From Streptomyces kaniharaensis (lineage in GTDB: Bacteria; Actinomycetota; Actinomycetes; Streptomycetales; Streptomycetaceae), in assembly GCF_009569385.1 (NCBI RefSeq), contig NZ_WBOF01000003.1:248001-312000 (forward strand): a stretch of 64,000 bases of DNA, in the 5' to 3' direction. Shown one piece after another: positions 41,630 to 49,469 of the stretch (the stretch's first letter is position 1; every line of letters begins with the position of its first letter). The position numbers and the translations under genes are program-made. The notes below the pieces were generated by a model. That model was not told the origin of the DNA. It did no database searches and saw only the letters and a list, made by a program, of their open reading frames with translations.

Positions 41630-41974
41630 CTATGTCCAGTCGTCCGTTCCACCCAGCAGTGCGACAAGGTCCAGCCCGGGATCATCGGCCTCGGCCGACC
41701 ATCGGTCGTAGGCGGCCTCCCACAGTGGGGCCAACTGGGTCATCCACGGCAGCCGGTAGCGGTGCACGAACGGGCGCCGGCCGGGCCGGCGAACCGTAAT
41801 GCACCGGCTCAGCAGATCGCTGCGGTGGCGGACCTCGGTCCGGGCGTCCACGACCACGGACCGGTCTGCGATCTGCAGGACCTGTTGACCGTCCACATTT
41901 CGTAGCACTGCGGGCAGCCGGCCGAGTTGCCCCGACCAAAGGACCTCAGAGTGCCCCGGACCCACACGCGCCAC
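41630..41974 (-). CDS. hypothetical protein
   Basis: 114 residues from GTG at 41974, chosen because GGAAGGAG lies 7 nt upstream. The sequence contains GHSEVLWSGQLGRLPAVLRN, QIADRSVVVDARTEV and a C-terminal helical, acidic segment (WEAAYDRWSAEADDPGLDLV). No signal or membrane segment. It is followed after 8 nt by a frameshifted gene, which suggests a former two-gene unit. Not recognised as a known family. Confidence 0.5.
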   Translation of the reverse strand: MARVGPGHSEVLWSGQLGRLPAVLRNVDGQQVLQIADRSVVVDARTEVRHRSDLLSRCITVRRPGRRPFVHRYRLPWMTQLAPLWEAAYDRWSAEADDPGLDLVALLGGTDDWT

Positions 41975-42191
41975 CTCACCGCTCCTTCCGCAGAGCCGCA
42001 CGGCTCAACCGACGTGCCACGGCCGTCACCTGCCGGCCCGTCCCGCACTGGAGCACACGATCAATTGCCAGACACGCTCCAGCGTTCGACGTCCTTCGCG
42101 ACAATCATCCCAGCGGATACCGCGACGGCCGCCCACCCGACGCGATGCCAGGCCGCGCGGCGCCCTGCTGCCCCGCGCGGGCCTGGAACCA

Positions 42192-42372
42192 GGTGAACCT
42201 CCACGCGGCACCGAGCCGCATTGACCGCCTGTCGACGAGCCGTACCACGCCGGGATTCCACGCCGACGGATGACAGGTCAACGCCCGACCCGCACACCGC
42301 CGCCCCCACCAGCGCCCTGGTGACCCATCAGGCGTCCCCGGACGCCAGCACGGCCCGGCAGCGGGCGTCAAC
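42192..42372. repeat. diverged duplicated segment, copy 2
   Basis: Direct-orientation counterpart of 41066-41249, with the same ordered sequence blocks and several small insertions and deletions. Confidence 0.7.
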
Positions 42373-42725
42373 AACCCGATATGGTCCGGACACGGACTCC
42401 GCGAGGCGGTCAACAGGCCGTCACCACCCGTGGTCGGCTCAAGGCCTACTCGGACGACCCAAGAACAGCTCGACCCGGTCGAGCCAGCAAGCGCGCAGCG
42501 GGGACCAGCCAACGTGCCACCGCGAGTGCGCGGCGCCCCGCATCACAGGAACGCCCGACGCATCACCCCGGGCGACGATGTCACATCGAGCGCCACCGTT
42601 GGCCGGCCCCGGCCCAGTCCCGCAACCCACGCCAGACGCTCACCCCCGAGCAGCCCACCACCTAAACCGGGACCGTCACACCAGACCACTGCCCCGCGCA
42701 GCACGCACACAATGCCCGCCAGCGC

Positions 42726-42790
42726 CACCCAGTCCGCCACCGGCAGCCACCCAGTCCGCCACCGGCAGCCACCCGTCCGGCACCGGCAGC
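42726..42790. repeat. three tandem 22-bp repeats
   Basis: CACCCAGTCCGCCACCGGCAGC-type units occur at 42726-42747 and 42748-42769 (identical) and as a diverged 21-bp unit at 42770-42790. They lie outside any recognised gene. Confidence 0.85.
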
Positions 42791-42907
42791 CACCCGGGAC
42801 GACGACGACCGCGGGACGACCGCTCCGAAAGCAGCCGGGCCATGCGCTCCCAGAAGCCGCCGGGAACACGAACAGCAGACACCCGCCAAAGCGCGAAAAC
42901 GCAACCG

Positions 42908-42942
42908 GGCCCGCCCGATCCACGAGAGATCGGACGGGCCCA
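42908..42942. terminator. terminator of the xylFGH-type operon
   Basis: Arms 42908-42921 and 42929-42942 form a 14-bp stem with one mismatch and a CACGAGA loop. It lies 65 nt beyond the permease stop on the minus strand. CCTGAGGC-type repeats (42975-43014) occur between the stop codon and this hairpin. Confidence 0.7.
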
Positions 42943-43007
42943 CTACGCCACCGCTGCACCATCCAGACGCCAGGCGCCTCAGGCGAGGTGCCTCAGGTGT
43001 TGGTGCC

Positions 43008-44756
43008 TCAGGTGCGGGCGGCGCTGGCGCGGGTGCGGCGCGAGACCGAGTCGAGGACGACCGCGGCCAGCAGCACAGCGCCGGTGATCATGTACTGGAT
43101 GGCCTGCGCGGCATGCACCATGTCCAGACCGGTGGTGATCGACTGGATCACCAGAATGCCCAGCAGCGCCGACCACGTCTTGCCGCGCCCACCGAACAGG
43201 CTCGTGCCGCCGATCACGGCCGCGGCGATCGCGCTCATCAGCACGTTGCCACCACCCAGCATCTTGTCGGCCGAACCCTGCTGCGAGGCGATGAACAGAC
43301 CGCCCAGCCCCGCCAGCGCCGCGGAGATCATGTAGACCGAGATCCGCACCCACGCGACGTTGATACCCGCACGACGAGCCGCCTCCACACCACCACCGAC
43401 CGCGAAAACCTGCCGCCCGTACGCGGTACGCCGCAGCACGAAGTCCGTGAGGACGACGACACCGACCAGAACGACCAGCGGCAGGGGCAGACCGCGGTCC
43501 TGGTTCAGCGTGTAGGCCAGCGGCAGCGTCAGCGCCGCCAGCGCCCCCGTCCGCAGCGCGATGTCACCGACCGGGCGGGCGGTGAGACCGGCCGCCGCAC
43601 GCCGGCGAGCGGTCCGCAGCTGCGCCAGCACGTACAGGGCCGGGGCCAGGACCGCCAACGCCCACGCGTAGGCGACATCACCATCGCCGAGGAACGCGGT
43701 GTCGAGGGAAGCGATGAGACCGTCATGACGGTTGTTGATCGTGCCGAGATCCCCGAGAACGTAATCCTGCAGACCACTCCACGCGAGCATGCCGGCAAGC
43801 GTGACCACCAGAGCCGGCACACCGACACGAGCGAAGAAGAAACCGTGCAGCGCGCCCATCGCACACACCACAGCCAGGCCCGCGGCAACCGCAAGCCACT
43901 CGTTCACACCCTGACGCACCGCAAGCACCGATGAGACCGCCGCACACACACCGGCCAGCGAACCGAGCGACAGATCGATCTCACCCAGCAGAAGAACGAA
44001 CACCACACCGACCGCGATCAACCCCGGCCCGGCAATGTACTTCGTGATGTTCGTAAGGTTGTCAGCCTGAAGGAAATGCCCGGTGACACTCTGGAAAATG
44101 ACCGCGATCAGCGCAAGACCGATCACCACCGGCGCAGAACCGAGCTCACCCCCCGACAAACGCCGCCGCAGCTCATCCAGATAACCCTTCAGACCCGCCG
44201 AACGCACCAACAAACGCGGATCAGCAGCAGACACCCCAGAACCAGCAACCCCAGCCGAAGCAGCAGCCTCAACAGAGGTAGCAGCCTCAGCGGAGGCGGC
44301 AGCGGGCGCCGCGGAGGCGCCGGCCTTCGCCGGGACAGCAGCCTTGACCGAGGCGGTGGCCTCAGCCGACGTACCGGCCTCAACAGAGACGGCAGCCTCA
44401 GCCGGAACAGCAACCTCACCAGAGACGGCAGCCTCAGCGGAGGCACCGGCCTCCACCGGGGCGGCGGCCTCGGCAGCAAGCGTCGCGGAGGTGTCCTCGG
44501 CGCCAGCAGGCGCCGCGACGCCCGCCTCGGCAGAAGCAGCAGCCTCAGCCGGGGCGGTGGCCCCAGCCGGGGCGGTGGCCCCAGCCGGGGCGGCGGCCTC
44601 GGCGGAGGCGGCGGCCTCGGCGGAGGCGGCGGCCTCGGCAGAGGTGGTGGCCTCGGCGGAGGTGGCAGCCTGGACCGGGACGGAGGCCGTGGCCTCAGCC
44701 GAAGTGGCGGCCTCGGCCGCCGTGGTGGCTCCAGCGGGAGTGGCGGGAGTGCTCAT
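43008..44756 (-). CDS. xylH: XylH-type sugar ABC transporter permease with 178-residue Ala/Glu/Ser-rich N-terminal extension
   Basis: 582 residues. Residues 1-178 are a repetitive low-complexity extension built from units such as AEAAAS, AEAAAP and AGATAP. From ADPRLLVRSAGLKGYLDELR onward the protein is a normal branched-type sugar permease of about 400 residues with roughly ten membrane helices and the family segments LLLGEIDLSLGSLAG (about 250) and GGTSLFGGRGKTW (about 520). The ATG overlaps the stop of the ATPase gene (ATGA). The extension is predicted to be cytoplasmic, before the first helix. Xylose specificity is inferred from overall resemblance to XylFGH systems. Confidence 0.88.
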   Translation of the reverse strand: MSTPATPAGATTAAEAATSAEATASVPVQAATSAEATTSAEAAASAEAAASAEAAAPAGATAPAGATAPAEAAASAEAGVAAPAGAEDTSATLAAEAAAPVEAGASAEAAVSGEVAVPAEAAVSVEAGTSAEATASVKAAVPAKAGASAAPAAASAEAATSVEAAASAGVAGSGVSAADPRLLVRSAGLKGYLDELRRRLSGGELGSAPVVIGLALIAVIFQSVTGHFLQADNLTNITKYIAGPGLIAVGVVFVLLLGEIDLSLGSLAGVCAAVSSVLAVRQGVNEWLAVAAGLAVVCAMGALHGFFFARVGVPALVVTLAGMLAWSGLQDYVLGDLGTINNRHDGLIASLDTAFLGDGDVAYAWALAVLAPALYVLAQLRTARRRAAAGLTARPVGDIALRTGALAALTLPLAYTLNQDRGLPLPLVVLVGVVVLTDFVLRRTAYGRQVFAVGGGVEAARRAGINVAWVRISVYMISAALAGLGGLFIASQQGSADKMLGGGNVLMSAIAAAVIGGTSLFGGRGKTWSALLGILVIQSITTGLDMVHAAQAIQYMITGAVLLAAVVLDSVSRRTRASAART

Positions 44757-45538
44757 GCGGCGTCCTCCTCCTCGGTGAGGCGGGCCTGGCGACGGGTGAC
44801 AGCATTGTCAGTCGCACCGGTGATCGCGGAAATGATCTGTTCCTGAGTGGTGTCGGCAACGGAGAACACACCGTTGTTACGGCCCAGACGCAGCACGGCG
44901 ACCGTATCGGCCACCGCCCGCACGTCGGCCATGTTGTGACTGATGAGAATGACCCCCAACCCCCGGGCCCGCAGCCGCTCCACGAGATCGAGGACCTGAG
45001 CGGTCTGCTCGACACCCAGCGCCGCGGTCGGCTCGTCGAGGATGACGATCGACGGGTCGCCCACCAGCGCCCGCGCGATCGCCACCACCTGACGCTGCCC
45101 ACCGGACAGCGCCGCCACCGGGATCCTCACACTCGGAATCCGGATCGACAGGGTGTCCAGGAGCTCACGAGCGCGCTGCTCCATCGCCGTCTCGTCCAGC
45201 AGACCCCGCGACCGCTTCTCACGGCCGAGGAACAGATTGGCGACCACATCGAGGTTGTCACACAGGGCGAGATCCTGATACACGGTGGCGATACCGAGCG
45301 TCTGCGCGTCCTGAGGACGCGTCAGACGCACCGGGTCACCGTGCCAGGTGATGGTGCCCTCGTCGATCGGGTGAACACCCGCGATCGTCTTGACGAGAGT
45401 GGACTTCCCGGCACCGTTGTCACCCACCAGGGCAACGACCTCACCCGCGTGGACCGTGAGATCCACATCGGTGAGAGCCTGAACGGCACCGAAGCGCTTG
45501 GAGACCGCGCGCAGCTGCAGGACGGGTGCGCCTGTCAC
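44753..45538 (-). CDS. xylG: XylG-type sugar ABC transporter ATP-binding protein
   Basis: 261 residues from GTG at 45538, preferred because AAGAAGG lies 5 nt upstream; a TTG at 45571 would add 11 residues. It is a single ABC domain: Walker A GDNGAGKST (about 38-46), Q-loop VYQDLALC, signature LSGGQRQ, Walker B VILDEPTAAL and switch ISHN. One domain rather than the duplicated RbsA/XylG form of enterics is usual for actinomycete systems. Its stop overlaps the permease start, and it follows the binding-protein gene closely. Confidence 0.9.
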   Translation of the reverse strand: MTGAPVLQLRAVSKRFGAVQALTDVDLTVHAGEVVALVGDNGAGKSTLVKTIAGVHPIDEGTITWHGDPVRLTRPQDAQTLGIATVYQDLALCDNLDVVANLFLGREKRSRGLLDETAMEQRARELLDTLSIRIPSVRIPVAALSGGQRQVVAIARALVGDPSIVILDEPTAALGVEQTAQVLDLVERLRARGLGVILISHNMADVRAVADTVAVLRLGRNNGVFSVADTTQEQIISAITGATDNAVTRRQARLTEEEDAA

Positions 45539-45583
45539 ATGAACCTTCTTCTCGGGGGAGGGGGACTTCAAGGCCGGACGGCC

Positions 45584-46678
45584 CTACTTGAGACCCGCAC
45601 CGGCACACGCGGCCGCGTAGTCGGCCGTGCAGATGTCCGCCGCCTTGTACAGGCCGTCGGCGACGACAGTGTCGTTGATGTTCGCCTTCGTCACGACCTT
45701 CGGCTCCAGGAGCTTGGCCGCAATACCCTTGTCGGTGGCACTGTCCACACTCGCCGAGGCGACCGACTTCACGTCCTTGCCCTGCAGCAGATCCACCGCC
45801 AGCTCCGCGGCACTGTCCGCCAGCGGCCGGTACGCCTTGTAAATCGTGTACGCCTGGTCACCGTTCACGATCCGCTGGATCGCGTCCAGACCCGCGTCCT
45901 GCCCACCGACCGGAACCTTGATCCCCGCGGCCTGCAGCTGCGTGATGATCGCACCCGCCATACCGTCGTTCGCCGAGTACACCGCCTGGAAACCCGTCTT
46001 ACCGAGCTGGGTGACCGCAGCCCCGATCTTCTGACCCGCGACCGTCGGCTTCCACTCACCCGACTGCTCGTAGACGACCTTCTTCACCTTCGCGTCGAGG
46101 ACCTTGTGCGCCCCCGCCTTGAACTGCCCCGCGTTCGGGTCCGCCTCATCACCGTTGATCATGACGATGTTCGCGTCCGCGGCCTGCGCGCCCAGCGCGT
46201 CCACCAGCGCCTGACCCTGCAGCTCGCCGACCTTCTCGTTGTCGAACGACACGTAGGCCGCGACCGGACCGGTGGCCAGACGGTCATAGGAGACCACCTT
46301 CACACCCTTCGCCGCCGCCTCCTGCACCCAGCTCTGCGTCGACTTCGCATCGAAGGCATCCAGCACGATCACCTTCACACCCTGCGCGATCAGAGTGTCG
46401 AACTGCTGCTTCTGCTTCGCGGCACTACCCTCCGCGTTGTTGTACAACACGTTGCAGTCCGCACACAGCGCCTTCACCTTCGCCTCGATGAACGGCCGGT
46501 CGAACGACTCATACCGCGTCGACGAGGCGTTCTCCGGCAGCAGCAGACCAATCGACTTACTGTCCCCCGAAGCCGCCGCACCCGCCTTGTCACCCCCCGC
46601 CTTACCACACGCGGCCATGGACAACGCCAGCGAAACACCCGTAACGGCGATAACAGCACGACGCATCGAAGCGTTCAT
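45584..46678 (-). CDS. xylF: XylF-type sugar-binding lipoprotein
   Basis: 364 residues from the ATG reading MNASMRRAVIAV. Lipoprotein signal with lipobox SMAAC (Cys about residue 24). Periplasmic-binding fold of the ribose/xylose type: SIGLLLPENASSTRYESFDR, VKVIVLDAFDAKSTQSWVQ, VSYDRLATGPVAAYVSFDN and VYSANDGMAGAIITQLQAAG. The wording strongly resembles XylF of streptomycetes. First gene of the binding protein-ATPase-permease operon; a TTGACG-N17-GTTTAA-like promoter lies 53 nt upstream, and beyond it begins the T-free tract. Xylose as ligand is inferred. Confidence 0.9.
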   Translation of the reverse strand: MNASMRRAVIAVTGVSLALSMAACGKAGGDKAGAAASGDSKSIGLLLPENASSTRYESFDRPFIEAKVKALCADCNVLYNNAEGSAAKQKQQFDTLIAQGVKVIVLDAFDAKSTQSWVQEAAAKGVKVVSYDRLATGPVAAYVSFDNEKVGELQGQALVDALGAQAADANIVMINGDEADPNAGQFKAGAHKVLDAKVKKVVYEQSGEWKPTVAGQKIGAAVTQLGKTGFQAVYSANDGMAGAIITQLQAAGIKVPVGGQDAGLDAIQRIVNGDQAYTIYKAYRPLADSAAELAVDLLQGKDVKSVASASVDSATDKGIAAKLLEPKVVTKANINDTVVADGLYKAADICTADYAAACAGAGLK

Positions 46679-46730
46679 GAACAGGTCCCTCTCCCAGACA
46701 TCGCCGCGACACTGCGGCGGAGTGGGGGGA

Positions 46731-46759
46731 GTTAAACCCGCCCACACCCATGACGTCAA
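46731..46759 (-). promoter_or_regulatory. probable xylF promoter
   Basis: Read on the minus strand: -35 TTGACG (46754-46759), 17-bp spacer, -10 TTTAAC (46731-46736), 53 nt before the xylF ATG. The -35 overlaps an 8-bp palindrome TGACGTCA (46751-46758) that could be an operator. Confidence 0.6.
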
Positions 46760-46842
46760 CAAGTAAAACCAACCAGCCCCCAATCCACCTCCATTCGTTA
46801 TCTTCCCGAACGCTCACCCGAAACCCAAACCTGGAGAAACCT

Positions 46843-47323
46843 CCAAACACCCACCCCCCACCACCCCACCAGCACGACACGACAAGCAGGAAGAAGACAG
46901 CAACACCACAGCAACACAGCACCACAGCAACACAGCAAGACGGCAACACAGCAGCACAGCAGGGCAGCAAGACGGCAGGGCAGCGCCAGCGGAAGACAAC
47001 ACGACAACACAAGGACGGCGACGACGACCACCGAAGCACCACGACACGACACCAGCAGAACCGCGACAGCACAACAGAAGAGGGCCAGCGGGAACCGCCG
47101 CAAGACACACGACAACCACAACAAGACACAACAAGACACAACAAGACGCAGGAAGACGCAGGAAGACGCAGGAAGACGCAGGAAGACGACCGGGCACCAG
47201 GACAACCGGACAACACACGGAGGCGGCGGGACAGAGACCACAGGAAGACACAGAAAGACGACAGGACCACGGAAGGAGGAGGGGCGAAGAGCACAGCGAG
47301 ACACAAGGAACGCCACAAGACCG
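46843..47323. other. 481-nt tract with no T on the + strand (A-free minus strand)
   Basis: Direct reading shows not one thymine on the + strand from 46843 through 47323. Up to 47467 only isolated T residues occur (for example at 47324). The tract is built of A, C and G, with CAA/CAG/GAC/AAGAC words. All three minus-strand frames are open across it simply because every stop codon needs an A. It lies between the I36-like gene and the xylF promoter, upstream of both the promoter and the operon. It is not a gene; no known element is recognised. Confidence 0.9.
47121..47190. repeat. seven tandem 10-bp units inside the T-free tract
   Basis: Consecutive decamers read ACAAGACACA (twice), ACAAGACGCA, GGAAGACGCA (three times) and GGAAGACGAC. 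The exact 10-bp period is close to the helical repeat of DNA, so the AAGAC core recurs on one face. Confidence 0.9.
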
Positions 47324-47654
47324 TGAAAGACAGACCAAAGGGACGAAAAGACCGACAGGACAGCGCGACGGAAGGCGACCGGACACGAAAGAGGGGGAAG
47401 AGAGACGGAGGCGAAAGGGGCGACCGGGAGGCGGAAGGGAGGCTGCAGGAACAGCCCGGGACACCCCTTCACAACCTGACGGAACGTCAGATCACACGAC
47501 ACCACCCGGCCCACACACCCAGACACGCGCCCGAACACACGAAACAAGGGGCGCCCGCCGCTCCCCCCCGAGCGACGGACACCCCTCAACCACAGCCACC
47601 AGGCCTCAGTGATGAAACGTCAGAAACCATTCAGCAACACCGAGTTGCCGAATA

Positions 47655-48020
47655 TCAAGGACGATCCAGCGTGATCGAATTGACCGGACCCAGGTCGAAC
47701 CACACCCCGTTCTGCGCCGCCATGTCATAGACACAGTCGACACCACCCGACCCCCGACACAGCCGCGCATGAGCACCACCCGACTGATTGTTCAGCACCC
47801 AGTGACTCCCGAACTGATTACTCAGATTGTGAGCACCGTAGCTCCAGAACACCTCACTCGGACTCACCGCCGGATCCTGACCCTGCGGATAGACACACAC
47901 CGCACCCCACGGACAACCCGCCCACGAACCACCCACCGCACCCGCACCACCAACCCCGACACCCGCCACCACCCCAACCGCCAAACCCACCACCGCAACA
48001 GCACGCACCAACCCACGCAT
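47655..48020 (-). CDS. secreted peptidase-inhibitor I36-like protein
   Basis: 121 residues from the ATG reading MRGLVRAVAVVG, with GGGAGGACGATTC before it. A long Gly/Val-rich signal peptide ends near GGAGA-VGGSWAG. The mature domain has CPWGAVCVYPQGQ and later cysteines (ARLCRGSGGVDCVYD), with a strand-rich layout typical of the small secreted I36/beta-gamma-crystallin-like inhibitor group of streptomycetes. The coding strand is G/T-rich and A-poor like the adjacent T-free tract, so the same strand bias extends through this gene. Inhibitor activity is only inferred. Confidence 0.7.
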   Translation of the reverse strand: MRGLVRAVAVVGLAVGVVAGVGVGGAGAVGGSWAGCPWGAVCVYPQGQDPAVSPSEVFWSYGAHNLSNQFGSHWVLNNQSGGAHARLCRGSGGVDCVYDMAAQNGVWFDLGPVNSITLDRP

Positions 48021-48137
48021 GAATCGTCCTCCCTCACCAAAGCGCTGAACCAACCACCAACACACACCAGCCTAGAAACACACCAACCACACCAGTCCCT
48101 GACACCCGACAGGGACCACAGCCACACCGTCGGTGGC

Positions 48138-49040
48138 TCAGAGTCTGGTCGCGGAGAAGGTGTCGCACTGAGCCATGTCACCGGTCCGGTAGCCAGTGGT
48201 GAACCAGGCCTTGCGCTGCTCGGAAGAACCGTGCGTCCACGCCTCGGGGTTGATCTTGCCCGTGGCCTGTTTCTGGATCCGGTCGTCACCCACTGCGGAA
48301 GCCGCATCCAGGCCCTGCGCGATGTCCTGATCGGTGATCGAGGCGATCAGCGGCCGCCCGGTGGACGGCTGCGGGGTGGTGGTGGCATGGTGCGCCCACA
48401 CCCCGGCGTAGCAATCGGCCTGCAACTCCAGACGCACCGACGCGCTCGCAGCACCCTGCCGGTCGCCGCCGACCTTCTGCATCGCGCCGGTCAGAGTCTG
48501 CACGTGGTGGCCGAACTCGTGGGCGACGACGTAGGACTCGGCGAACGGGCCGCCCTTGGCGCCGGAGCGGGTCGACAGCTCGTCGAAGAAACCGAGGTCG
48601 AAGTAGGCCTTCAGGTCGCCCGAGCAGTAGAACGGGCCCACCGCGGAGGTCGCCAGGCCGCAGGCGGTGTTGACCCGGCCGGTGAACAGCACCGTGTCCG
48701 CGGGCTTGTAGGCGATGCTCCGCTTGGGCAGTTCGGCACGCCAGAACTCCTGCAGGCTGTTGGTGACCGCCACGATCCGGCAGTCCTGGCGCTTGTTCGC
48801 ATCCGCGCCGGTCTTACAGGCCGACTGCACCTCGCCCGCGGTGTGCACGCCGCTGGAGGAGGAACTGGTGCCACCACCGGAGGACAGGCCCAGCAGCTTG
48901 GGGTCCACGCCCAGCAGGACGGCGACCAGCACCACGATCAGGCCCACCGCCCCGCCGCCGATGGCGAGATTCCCGCCCGGGATCCCACGCCGGTCCTCCA
49001 CCTGTGAGGTGTCGAGATCGGCCTGCTCGTCGAACTGCAT
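48138..49040 (-). CDS. YpfJ-type neutral zinc metallopeptidase (membrane-anchored)
   Basis: 300 residues from the ATG reading MQFDEQADLDTSQVEDRRG. A single transmembrane helix (about residues 28-48) anchors it, followed by a Ser/Gly linker and the peptidase domain. The zinc motif VAHEFGHHVQ and the downstream Glu in LELQADCYAG are present, as in the KPN_02809/YpfJ neutral zinc metallopeptidase family. Cysteines (QSACKTG, QDCRIV, NTACGL, YCSGD) are extracytoplasmic. The substrate is unknown. It is a single gene on the minus strand. Confidence 0.9.
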   Translation of the reverse strand: MQFDEQADLDTSQVEDRRGIPGGNLAIGGGAVGLIVVLVAVLLGVDPKLLGLSSGGGTSSSSSGVHTAGEVQSACKTGADANKRQDCRIVAVTNSLQEFWRAELPKRSIAYKPADTVLFTGRVNTACGLATSAVGPFYCSGDLKAYFDLGFFDELSTRSGAKGGPFAESYVVAHEFGHHVQTLTGAMQKVGGDRQGAASASVRLELQADCYAGVWAHHATTTPQPSTGRPLIASITDQDIAQGLDAASAVGDDRIQKQATGKINPEAWTHGSSEQRKAWFTTGYRTGDMAQCDTFSATRL

Positions 49041-49103
49041 ACCTCTGCCTGCCCGCTTCTGTCTCAAGATTGTCCTGGTGCGCCGGTTGACGGCCCGCAC
49101 AGC

Positions 49104-49412
49104 CTACGGGGCCGGCGGTGGCCGGCTCACCAGCGTCTGGCGGTCGTCCACCACGCCGACGTGGCGCAGGCGCTGTGGCGGGCTGTGACGACGGCGGGGA
49201 TCGAGGGTCGTACCTACAACGTATGCGATGACGCGCCGCTGACGGCCTGGGACCTGCACGTCCTCAACAGGCTCACACACCCCAGGGGTTCGGGGAAGGA
49301 TGACTTCGACCCGTGGGAGGGTCAGATGTCGACGGCGGCGGCACGGCGGGATCTGGGGTGGCGTCCGCTGTACCCGTCGGCGTGGGCTGCCGCGGAGGCG
49401 GGCGCGCTGTGA
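49104..49412 (+). pseudogene. C-terminal remnant of an NAD-dependent epimerase/dehydratase
   Basis: An open frame reads RLAVVHHADVAQALWRAVTT, then GRTYNVCDDAPLTAWDLHVL and ends DLGWRPLYPSAWAAAEAGAL. This is the typical end of an extended-SDR epimerase (the HVDDVA segment, YNVCDD and the L-G-W-R-P-x-Y-P-S block). The N-terminal Rossmann part and catalytic residues are absent, and upstream sequence is the divergent metallopeptidase promoter. It is therefore a truncated fragment, possibly with an internal deletion after DLHVLNR. Confidence 0.65.
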
Positions 49413-49469
49413 CCCGCAGCGGCGGCGCCTGCCCCTGCCGGGGTTGCCGGGCAGGGGCAGGCGGGTGGG

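Larger units (their letters stand above)
42002..43007. other. 1-kb gene-poor region before the xylFGH-type operon end
   Basis: No gene could be supported. It contains the second diverged copy of a duplicated segment (42192-42372), 22-bp tandem repeats (42726-42790) and the operon terminator (42908-42942). A minus-strand frame near 42440 encodes VGLEPTTGG, a phrase that often arises from sequence antisense to tRNA T-arms, but no complete tRNA fold is present. Confidence 0.5.

Noticed and set aside
42430-42470. tRNA gene hinted by the antisense phrase VGLEPTTGG
   Set aside because: Only a T-arm-like stretch is present; no acceptor stem, anticodon arm or D-arm could be folded around it.
47121-47190. 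CRISPR array suspicion from regular repeats
   Set aside because: Units are 10 bp with no spacers and no cas genes.
46750-47730. Long open frames on both strands (326 codons on +, several on -) over the T-free tract
   Set aside because: The absence of T on one strand removes all stop codons on the other and most on its own, so open frames arise without coding. The translations are low-complexity (Thr/Gln/Arg/Asp or Cys/Val/Leu runs) and lack plausible starts.
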